This document shows positions 24,686-31,292 of a DNA stretch of 53,855 nt, in pieces. Below the pieces are notes generated by a model, which saw only the letters and a list, made by a program, of their open reading frames with translations, was not told the DNA's origin and did no database searches. The stretch's first letter is position 1, and every line of letters begins with the position of its first letter. Both the position numbers and the translations under genes were made by a program. Source of the stretch: Nitrospinales bacterium (GTDB taxonomy: Bacteria; Nitrospinota; Nitrospinia; Nitrospinales; VA-1); contig JAKUOQ010000006.1 of NCBI GenBank assembly GCA_022450865.1, positions 1 to 53,855 on the forward strand, written 5' to 3'.

Positions 24686-25291
24686 ATGGCTGACGAAAAG
24701 GAAGAGTTTGAAGAGACTTCGGATCCTGAGCTTCTCGATGATGAGCCCGAAACCGAATGGGTGGGTGAAGAGGAGTGGGGGGATGAAGAAGAAGAGAATG
24801 TTGCTCTGGTTGAAGAAGAAGTTCCTACCTTCGTTGATAATGGAGATGGAACCATCAGTGACACTCGGGCAAACCTGATGTGGAAAAAAGATGATTCTTT
24901 CAAAGAGTATGGTTATGGAATCAATTGGTTTGAAGCCCAAGATTATAGTGAAATTTTAAATGAAAAAAAATTTGCCGGGTACGATGATTGGAGACTGCCC
25001 AGTGGTGAAGAAGCTAAAAGCGCTTTCTCCTTTACGCAATCTAATACAGATAAGGATGGAGCCGAAACCCATATATCTGATCTGTTTGAGCCGGGTGGTG
25101 GACATAACACCTGGACCTATGAAGAAAAGCCGGATTATGAGCAATATGCTCAGAAATTTAGTTTTATTACAGGAAACGATATGTGGGAGCACAAAGATAA
25201 CGAATATTCTCATTGCCGGGTTACTCGAGAAGTTGTTCAGGATGACTGGGAACCTGAATGGAGAAAAGAAACTAAAACGTTCGAACGATAA
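24686..25291 (+). CDS. DUF1566 protein with acidic leader
   Basis: A 201-residue protein with a ~48-residue Glu/Asp-rich leader (MADEKEEFEETSDPELLDD...) ahead of one DUF1566 domain: VDNGDGTISDTRANLMWKK, DDWRLPSGEEAKSAF, GGGHNTWTYEEKP, ending CRVTREV with a charged tail. No signal peptide is seen. The leader is of the same type as on the NHL, TPR and unknown proteins nearby. It lies 25 bases downstream of the previous DUF1566 gene and 41 bases upstream of the UXX-star gene. An AAGGCGAGG site supports ATG 24686. Confidence 0.9.
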   Translation: MADEKEEFEETSDPELLDDEPETEWVGEEEWGDEEEENVALVEEEVPTFVDNGDGTISDTRANLMWKKDDSFKEYGYGINWFEAQDYSEILNEKKFAGYDDWRLPSGEEAKSAFSFTQSNTDKDGAETHISDLFEPGGGHNTWTYEEKPDYEQYAQKFSFITGNDMWEHKDNEYSHCRVTREVVQDDWEPEWRKETKTFER

Positions 25292-25332
25292 TATTTCTTT
25301 GTCTGATTTTTTTAAGACAGAATTGGAGTTTT

Positions 25333-25551
25333 GTGAGTCATTACATGATTTTTGGGAAAGACGATTGTCCGCATACGCAAAAGGCCATATCTGATTTTAA
25401 GGAAAAACATAGATCTTTTATTTACATTAATGTTGATAAAGACCCGCATGGGTTAAAAAAATTATTGGAATATTCCAATGACCAGTACATTGTTCCGGTT
25501 ATCGTAAATGTCGATGAAGACAACGTGGAGATAGGTTATACCGGAGAATAA
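25333..25551 (+). CDS. UXX-star-type glutaredoxin-like protein (Cys form)
   Basis: A 72-residue thioredoxin-fold protein. FGKDDCPHTQKAI near residue 7 carries the CPHT active-site motif (codon TGT for the Cys), followed by YINVDKDPHGLKKLLEYS and VPVIVNVDEDNVEIGYTGE, the cis-Pro loop and the last strand. This is the layout of the UXX-star (seleno)protein family, where other members have selenocysteine at the first position. It may reduce disulfides or mixed disulfides, partner unknown. GTG 25333 after TTGGAG keeps the first beta strand; ATG 25345 would cut it. It is embedded between DUF1566 genes in the same operon, a possible redox partner. Confidence 0.75.
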   Translation: MSHYMIFGKDDCPHTQKAISDFKEKHRSFIYINVDKDPHGLKKLLEYSNDQYIVPVIVNVDEDNVEIGYTGE

Positions 25552-25600
25552 AGATAATTTGCACTCACAACCGGATAACCCGGTTTAAGGAAGCTATATT

Positions 25601-26122
25601 ATGGAAGAAAATTTACCGCAAAAGGCAGATCAAGAACTGGCAGAAAAAAAACAAGAACTGGCAGAAAAAAAAGATGACAAACCGAAAAGGTTTGTAGAAA
25701 AGGGTCGTGATGTTGTATTTGATAATAAAACCCGTGTCTATTGGTTAAAAAAAGATTCCTGGCAGGATAAGGGAAAGTTTGTTAACTGGCACGAGGCAGT
25801 CGAATTCGCTGAAAGAAAAAATAATAGGAAAATTGGTGGTTTTGATGACTGGCGACTTCCTAATATTGATGAAGCAACCTCTTTGTTTGACGAAAATTTC
25901 GAGGTCCCGGGTAAGAGTGGTACAAGCCTTCATTTTGACCCGATATTTCCGGAAGGAGCGTTTAAAACTGGGTGGATCGCTGGCGATACTTCAACAAGGA
26001 GACCCCGTTTCGACTATAGCGAAGGCAAAGTTGTCAGTGCTGAGGAATATAGCTTTGGTGCGGTTCGGGTCTGTCGTAAAGATTTGGTAGTAAGACACCA
26101 GTCTGCTCCTCGCAGAAGGTAA
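25601..26122 (+). CDS. DUF1566 protein with short repeated charged leader
   Basis: A 173-residue cytoplasmic protein. The leader (residues 1-35) contains a seven-residue unit QELAEKK in two direct copies. The domain follows: VEKGRDVVFDNKTRVYWLKK, FDDWRLPNIDEATSLFDE, HFDPIFPEGAFKTGWIAG and FGAVRVCRKDL. The GDGT signature is altered to GRDVV, and the usual W-T/S-S strand reads GWIAG, so this copy is among the diverged ones. A purine site AAGGAAG precedes ATG 25601. Only four bases separate it from the next DUF1566 gene. Confidence 0.9.
   Translation: MEENLPQKADQELAEKKQELAEKKDDKPKRFVEKGRDVVFDNKTRVYWLKKDSWQDKGKFVNWHEAVEFAERKNNRKIGGFDDWRLPNIDEATSLFDENFEVPGKSGTSLHFDPIFPEGAFKTGWIAGDTSTRRPRFDYSEGKVVSAEEYSFGAVRVCRKDLVVRHQSAPRRR
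25631..25672 (+). repeat. Perfect 21-base tandem duplication inside a DUF1566 gene
   Basis: The 21-base unit at 25631-25651 is repeated exactly at 25652-25672, in frame, and encodes two copies of QELAEKK. Identity at every base, including the run of eight A, points to recent slippage duplication. Confidence 0.9.
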
Positions 26123-26126
26123 ACCC

Positions 26127-27020
26127 ATGGCGGAATCAACAAAACTGAATTACATTGATAACGGTGATGACACAGTTTCAGATACAAAGCACGGCATTAT
26201 GTGGATGAAAAATGACACGTGGCTGGAATTGGGACGACTTATAACATGGCATGATAGTCTGGAACTTGCTCGCAAAAAGAATGAAGAAAAGTTTGCCGGC
26301 CATGACAATTGGCGTATTCCTTCGGCTTCGGAAGCTAAATACCTATTCGATTCAGAAACCAGTAATACAGATGTAGAGGGCTGTGAAATTCATATAGACC
26401 CCGTCTTCCCGCCAGGTTGCGGATTCACCACCTGGACTAGCCAGACCCGGGGTGCTAAAGCAGCTATGTCTTATGATTTTCGGTCTGACTATGAATACTG
26501 GCTTGCAAAAGAAAATGATGGCTTCCCAAGTGCAGTTCGATTGGTTAGAAATGATGAGGAAAAGGATGAAGATCAGGAATTCATTCGAATCACCAAGAGA
26601 AAAGACGGCACGATTATAGATAATAAAACTGGGCTTCAGTGGAAAGCGGATGACTCCTATATGGATTTAGATAAATGGGTGACTTGGGACGAAGCTAGAA
26701 CCTATATTATTGAAGTAAATCGGAAACGATTTGCAGGTTATGAAGACTGGAGAATGCCGACCCGAAAAGAAGCGCAATCCATCTATGATCCAGCTAACCC
26801 TGTTACAGATAATTATGGTGATACGATATTTTTACTCAAAGGATTCCCTGCGGGAGCCGGGCAAACATCCTGGACAAAAACAATGCATAAGACAGAAAGA
26901 GGTACGGCTATTCGGTTCCATTTCTATAATGGAGACTTTAAATGGAACCCAATGGGTTTGAGGAGTCATGGCGTGCGGGCTGTCCGTGTACTTAAAAAAG
27001 ATTCTTCACCGAAATTATGA
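26127..27020 (+). CDS. Double DUF1566 domain protein
   Basis: A 297-residue protein with two complete DUF1566 domains in tandem. The first (about 1-145) has DNGDDTVSDTKHGIMWMKND, HDNWRIPSASEAKYLFDS, CGFTTWTSQ and VRLVRNDE. The second (about 150-292) has RKDGTIIDNKTGLQWKADDS, YEDWRMPTRKEAQSIYDP, AGQTSWTKT and VRAVRVLKK. A charged linker joins them. No signal peptide is seen. It overlaps the next DUF1566 gene by four bases (ATGA), indicating translational coupling. The double form shows that the domains can be fused as well as arrayed as separate genes. Confidence 0.92.
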   Translation: MAESTKLNYIDNGDDTVSDTKHGIMWMKNDTWLELGRLITWHDSLELARKKNEEKFAGHDNWRIPSASEAKYLFDSETSNTDVEGCEIHIDPVFPPGCGFTTWTSQTRGAKAAMSYDFRSDYEYWLAKENDGFPSAVRLVRNDEEKDEDQEFIRITKRKDGTIIDNKTGLQWKADDSYMDLDKWVTWDEARTYIIEVNRKRFAGYEDWRMPTRKEAQSIYDPANPVTDNYGDTIFLLKGFPAGAGQTSWTKTMHKTERGTAIRFHFYNGDFKWNPMGLRSHGVRAVRVLKKDSSPKL

Positions 27021-27472
27021 GCGAAACCAGTGAACCCAAAGTCCGTTTTGTTGAGGGGGATAGTGAAACGGTAATCGACTGTGACAAACGGTTGGTTTGG
27101 TTAAAACAGGATACATGGCAGGTTACCGGGAAGTGGATGAGCCAGTTGCAAGTGAAAGAGTTTGCTGAAACTTTAAATAGAAAACGTTTTGCTGGATTTT
27201 CTAATTGGAGATTACCGACAGCAAATGAAGCAAAAAGTCTTTTTAATAAGAGCTGGAAAAATTCAGATAACTCTGGCCAAGCCATTTTTTTATCAGAAAT
27301 ATTTGATTCCGGTTGTTGCTTTTTATGCTGGACCAGTGATGTCAGGCATAAAGTGCAGGGGGTCCGGCTAAGTTTTCGAAAAGGAGTTACGATGTATGAT
27401 GATATTTATCGCACATCTAGAGGGTCTTCACGGTTAGTTCGTGATATAGAAAAGGATGAAAGTTTAGTCTAA
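27017..27472 (+). CDS. DUF1566 (Lcl_C) domain protein
   Basis: A 151-residue single-domain protein whose ATG overlaps the stop of the double-domain gene. It shows EGDSETVIDCDKRLVWLKQD, FSNWRLPTANEAKSLFNK, CCFLCWTSDVRHK and SSRLVRDIEKD. It has three Cys in the aromatic core strand (SGCCFLCWTSD), unusual among the local copies and possibly redox-active or metal-binding beside the glutaredoxin-like protein (inference). The GDGT motif is changed to GDSET. It is cytoplasmic. The next paralogue starts 21 bases downstream. Confidence 0.9.
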   Translation: MSETSEPKVRFVEGDSETVIDCDKRLVWLKQDTWQVTGKWMSQLQVKEFAETLNRKRFAGFSNWRLPTANEAKSLFNKSWKNSDNSGQAIFLSEIFDSGCCFLCWTSDVRHKVQGVRLSFRKGVTMYDDIYRTSRGSSRLVRDIEKDESLV

Positions 27473-27493
27473 ATTGAACTTAAGGGGTAGTCA

Positions 27494-27985
27494 TTGGAAC
27501 TGCAAAAAAGATTTATAGATAATGGAGATGGAACTGTTACTGATTTAGAAACAAAACTAATGTGGAAACAGACAGATTCGTTTCAGGATACGAGCCAATG
27601 GGCAAATTGGTTTAAAGCACATGAGTATATTCTTGGTCTGGGGATTGATAAGTTTGCAGGATATGACGACTGGAGAATGCCAAATTTAGAAGAAGCGGAA
27701 AGTCTTCATGATGAAAACCACTGCATAAAGGATATGGATCGAATGGATATTTTTATCAGCGATACATTTTCTCCGGGAGGTGGGTTTACTTCGTGGACCT
27801 CAAATGAAATGCCACATGCAACAGCTGTTATTTTTTACTACAGATATGGCCACGCAAATTCAAATCATAAAGAAGATATTACCAAAGATTCGGTCCGTGC
27901 AGTTCGGGATATAGAAAAGCGTGAAGTAGATAGAGGAGTATTGAATAAATATCCTGGTTTTTCTAATTCTCCACTTCCCCGCTGA
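27494..27985 (+). CDS. DUF1566 (Lcl_C) domain protein
   Basis: A 163-residue single-domain protein starting at TTG 27494 after AAGGGG (27482-27487). It shows IDNGDGTVTDLETKLMWKQTD, YDDWRMPNLEEAESLHDEN, GGGFTSWTSNEMPHATAV and SVRAVRDIEKRE. It is one of the copies closest to the family consensus; its GDGTVTD DNA is nearly the same as in the gene at 23385. It is the last DUF1566 gene of the array. The SEC-C gene follows on the same strand after about 90-140 bases depending on its start. Confidence 0.9.
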   Translation: MELQKRFIDNGDGTVTDLETKLMWKQTDSFQDTSQWANWFKAHEYILGLGIDKFAGYDDWRMPNLEEAESLHDENHCIKDMDRMDIFISDTFSPGGGFTSWTSNEMPHATAVIFYYRYGHANSNHKEDITKDSVRAVRDIEKREVDRGVLNKYPGFSNSPLPR

Positions 27986-28122
27986 TTGCAATTTTAAGAT
28001 GTAGTGAATTGCAAGGGCTGAGCGAGTTCTGCGAGCCGGGAAGAGTTATGAATATTTTTTGAAGGGGAATTGTCATCGAAAGTTACAAGGTTATTAACAA
28101 ACAAGAGAGCGAAAACTCTTTA

Positions 28123-28911
28123 TTGACCTATCGTTTTGAGGAAGAGGATTACAGGCATACTTATTTCCTAGAGGACTATTACCATACGAGTCCTTTTTTT
28201 GATTATAATTATGTCGTGTTATACCTTCGGGATCAGGAAAATTTGGAAAACTCTTTTGCGTTTCAGGTTAATTTTAATAAAACCTTCAATACGATTCCAG
28301 ATCACCCAAAACTCACTGATATTCAGACTCAGATCGCTAAAGGTTTTGCTAAGAATGCTGCGGATGAGTTGATTGTCCTTTTTAAGCAAAGAGCTGTTGA
28401 GGCAAAAGCTTACGGTGAGAAAAATCCGGGGACTTATTTAGAATTTGAACCCGGTCGGTTTTTTAATTATTATGAGTTATTTCCAAGGAATAAGGAAATG
28501 CTAGATTTTAATTATGGTTCCGATCAATATTTTGCTGAAGATTCTTACGATATTGATCCAAGAAATGATAACAGATGTCTGCAACTATCTTTCTTTAAAT
28601 TCCAACTAGACAACTCAGATCAGGCTCCTATATTTTCGACGACTTATTATTTTGATGAAGAAGTCAGGGAAAAAGAAGACGCGAAACTTCCCCCAAAAAA
28701 CAGGGATATGTTAATTGCGATAAACCAGTTTATTCCAGATTTAAATGATCGATTGAAGAAGAGATATAAAAGTGCAAAAAAGATGGGGAGCGAGCTTTTA
28801 AAAAATCAAGCCCCTGGGGAGGTGAGGCAGGAAAAGGTAAAACCTAATGAACCTTGCCCATGTGGATCTGGAAAAAAATACAAAAAATGTTGTGCATTGA
28901 TGTTGAATTAA
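28123..28911 (+). CDS. SEC-C motif protein of unknown function with unclear start
   Basis: At least 262 residues. The last 20 form a SEC-C zinc-binding motif (PNEPCPCGSGKKYKKCC), as in SecA tails and many unrelated proteins. The body is rich in Tyr, Phe and acidic residues and I do not recognise it. The first ATG/GTG/TTG in frame is TTG 28123, without a ribosome site. The frame is open up to 28063 and the upstream codons look protein-like (ESYKVINKQESEN). A rare start such as ATC 28075 with AAGGGG (28062-28067), or a base error near 28070, would give a better gene of about 278 residues. It is co-directional with the DUF1566 operon and the parvulin gene. Confidence 0.8.
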   Translation: MTYRFEEEDYRHTYFLEDYYHTSPFFDYNYVVLYLRDQENLENSFAFQVNFNKTFNTIPDHPKLTDIQTQIAKGFAKNAADELIVLFKQRAVEAKAYGEKNPGTYLEFEPGRFFNYYELFPRNKEMLDFNYGSDQYFAEDSYDIDPRNDNRCLQLSFFKFQLDNSDQAPIFSTTYYFDEEVREKEDAKLPPKNRDMLIAINQFIPDLNDRLKKRYKSAKKMGSELLKNQAPGEVRQEKVKPNEPCPCGSGKKYKKCCALMLN

Positions 28912-28959
28912 TTTTTTAATAAACAATTGAGATTTTGTCTCATTTCCTGGAAATAAATA

Positions 28960-29532
28960 ATGGCAAAAGAAAGAAGAGTTAAAAAAGTTCAAGCTCGACA
29001 TATTCTTGTAGGTTCTAAGGAACTTGCCGAAGAGTTGAAGGTGAAGATAGATGAAGGTGAAGAGTTTACAAAATTAGCAGAGGAGCATAGTGAGTGTCCC
29101 TCCAAAAAGCGCGGTGGTGATCTAGGCTGGTTTGGTAAAGGTGCTATGGTTCGTCCTTTTGAGGTAGCTGCCTTCACTGCGCAAGAAGGAGAGGTTGTAG
29201 GCCCAATAAATACTGAATTTGGCTGGCACTTGATTTATGTTTACGAAATTCAAGAAGATGTTGATGCGGATGCTGGGCCTCCAACTGGAGATGAAGATGC
29301 TGACGAAGATACACTACGTTTAGTCGCAGAAAATTATGCGCATGAGTTCATGATGTTGGGATATACCAGTAAAAAAGTATTGAGCCTTTTTACCAGTCCC
29401 CATTTCAAGTCAGCTAACACGGTTTATAATATTCTTGGCGAGGGTGTAATTAATGAAGTTATCGCACAGGTTTTTGGACAAAAAGTTGAGAAGCCTGAAA
29501 GTGCAGAATCGGGAGAAGAACCCAAAAAATAG
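28960..29532 (+). CDS. Parvulin-type peptidyl-prolyl isomerase with C-terminal helical extension
   Basis: A 190-residue protein. Residues 4-95 form a PpiC/parvulin domain: VQARHILVGSKELAEEL, EEHSECPSKKRGGDLGWFGKGAMV, PFEVAAFTAQEGEVVGPI and FGWHLIYV. An acidic linker (about 97-116) is followed by a helical segment (ENYAHEFMMLGYTSKKVLSLF ... INEVIAQVFG) that does not belong to the standard enzyme. No signal peptide is seen, so unlike PrsA/SurA it should be cytoplasmic. It is the last gene before the terminator at 29548 and closes the DUF1566/SEC-C operon, suggesting a role in folding those products (inference). Confidence 0.88.
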   Translation: MAKERRVKKVQARHILVGSKELAEELKVKIDEGEEFTKLAEEHSECPSKKRGGDLGWFGKGAMVRPFEVAAFTAQEGEVVGPINTEFGWHLIYVYEIQEDVDADAGPPTGDEDADEDTLRLVAENYAHEFMMLGYTSKKVLSLFTSPHFKSANTVYNILGEGVINEVIAQVFGQKVEKPESAESGEEPKK

Positions 29533-29547
29533 GGGTCAAAAAGCAAA

Positions 29548-29586
29548 AAGGCGTGGTTCCTTGATGAGGGGGCCACGCCTTTTTTA
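29548..29586 (+). terminator. Rho-independent terminator closing the DUF1566-parvulin operon
   Basis: AAGGCGTGG (29548-29556) pairs with CCACGCCTT (29573-29581), 16-base loop, T run at 29580-29585. The serA gene converges from the other side, so the stem may serve both strands. Confidence 0.85.
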
Positions 29587-29601
29587 TTAGTTATATTTCT
29601 A

Positions 29602-31182
29602 TTAAAGAGTTACGCTATTTACGTTTATGATATTAGCGGTGTTTCGTAGTTCGCCCAGGGCTTCTGTACTTGGCGGCGAATCTATGTTGATGATTGCCAC
29701 TGCTTTCCCCCCAACTTCCATTCTTCCTAGGTGAAAGTCCGCGATATTGAGATTATGTTTGCCGAGGACATTTCCTAGATTACCGATTACGCCTGGAACA
29801 TCAATATTATTGAGTACCAACATATTTTTTGACAGAACTGCTTCAAGTTTGTATTCATCAAATTGAACAATTCTGGAATCGCCTTTTCCGAAAATACTCC
29901 CTGTTACTCGATGTGTTCGATTTTGTGTGGTCACTTGAACTTGTACGGTGCTGGTATATTCATGGACTTCATTGCTTCTTGATTCTTGTACTTCCACTCC
30001 TCTTTCTTTTGCAATAAAGGGTGCATTAACCATATTAACGCCATCGATCGATCTGTTGAGTAGTCCTTTTAAAATAGCGATGGAAATCGGTTCTACACTC
30101 AGGCCTGCCACTTCTCCGTTGTATTGGATTTCGATTCGGGTAAATGCTCCTTCAGTTATCTGGGATAAGAAACATCCAAGGTCTTCGCCCAAAACCAGAT
30201 ACGGATTAATTTTTGCAAGTGTATCGGCATCGATAGATGGAACATTGACCGCATTGCGGACATTACCATTCTTAAGATAGTCAATGATCTGGTCACACAT
30301 CGAGGTTGCTACTTTTACCTGTGCTTCTCCTGTAGAAGCACCTAGATGAGGGGTACAGATGATTTCATTGACTTTTAGAAGGGGGCTATCAAGATCCAGC
30401 GGTTCGCTTTTATAAACATCCAGAGCTGCTCCCGCAACTTTTTTATCCTGAATGGCTGCAATTAGTGCTGTATCATCGATCAAAGATCCGCGGGCGCAAT
30501 TAACAATGCGAACTCCAGGTTTCATTTGGTCGAACTGTTCTTTTCCCAATAGCGGTGTGCCATCTGCCTGCCCAGGTGTGTGTAAACTAATAAAGTCTGA
30601 CCGAGTCAGTAAATCATCCATTTCTACTAACTCTACACCGAGTAACTTTGCTCTTTCCTGCGTGATGAAGGGATCGTACCCCAAGATTTTCATTTGGAAA
30701 GCGCGCGCCCTTTCGGCAACATTAGAACCGATTCTACCTAATCCGATGATACCAAGGGTTTTTTCAAACAGTTCTACCCCCATAAACTCTTTCGGGGCCC
30801 ATTTTCTATTTTTTAATGCAAAACTGGCTTGTGGAATGTTCCGGGAGAGGGCCATCATTAAGGCCATTGTATGCTCGGCAGTAGTTATCATATTGCCTTC
30901 AGGCGCATTCATGACAATAACTCCTTTTTTACCAGCAGCCGTTAAATCAATATTATCCACACCGACGCCAGCCCGTCCAATTACTTTAAGGTTGTCGGCA
31001 ACCTCAATAATTTCGGCAACGACTTTAGTTGCGCTTCGAACAATCAACCCATCGTATTCAGGGATGATGGCTATCAGTTCCTCTTTAGACAATCCAGTTT
31101 TTACATCTACCTCAATGCCCGATTCTTTTTTTAGAATTTCAACTCCAGAGGCGGAGAGATTATCTGAAACTAAAACTTTCAT
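29602..31182 (-). CDS. serA: D-3-phosphoglycerate dehydrogenase, long ACT form
   Basis: A 526-residue cytoplasmic enzyme for the first step of serine synthesis: 3-phosphoglycerate to 3-phosphohydroxypyruvate with NAD. Visible parts: substrate domain (1-100), NAD-binding fold with GLGRIGSNVAERAR, catalytic Arg in NCARGSLID, catalytic His in CTPHLGAST, an intervening (ASB) domain around 320-445, and a C-terminal ACT domain (VLNNIDVPGVIGNLGNVL). The length matches the long form of Bacillus and mycobacteria, which is often controlled by serine. GGAG precedes ATG 31182. serC lies 110 bases upstream on the same strand. Confidence 0.97.
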   Translation of the reverse strand: MKVLVSDNLSASGVEILKKESGIEVDVKTGLSKEELIAIIPEYDGLIVRSATKVVAEIIEVADNLKVIGRAGVGVDNIDLTAAGKKGVIVMNAPEGNMITTAEHTMALMMALSRNIPQASFALKNRKWAPKEFMGVELFEKTLGIIGLGRIGSNVAERARAFQMKILGYDPFITQERAKLLGVELVEMDDLLTRSDFISLHTPGQADGTPLLGKEQFDQMKPGVRIVNCARGSLIDDTALIAAIQDKKVAGAALDVYKSEPLDLDSPLLKVNEIICTPHLGASTGEAQVKVATSMCDQIIDYLKNGNVRNAVNVPSIDADTLAKINPYLVLGEDLGCFLSQITEGAFTRIEIQYNGEVAGLSVEPISIAILKGLLNRSIDGVNMVNAPFIAKERGVEVQESRSNEVHEYTSTVQVQVTTQNRTHRVTGSIFGKGDSRIVQFDEYKLEAVLSKNMLVLNNIDVPGVIGNLGNVLGKHNLNIADFHLGRMEVGGKAVAIINIDSPPSTEALGELRNTANIINVNSVTL

Positions 31183-31292
31183 TTGTTAACTCCAAAATAC
31201 CCTCAACGAGGGAGGAAAAATTAGCAAACCTATTTATAGGCTTTATGGTTTGGTCCGGCATACCGATATAGCCATAGATCAAAATATAACTC

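Noticed and set aside
20465-27985. Diversity-generating retroelement acting on the DUF1566 domains
   Set aside because: No reverse transcriptase, Avd-like gene or template/variable repeat pair is visible in the window; the similarity among copies is spread over whole domains, as expected for gene duplication.
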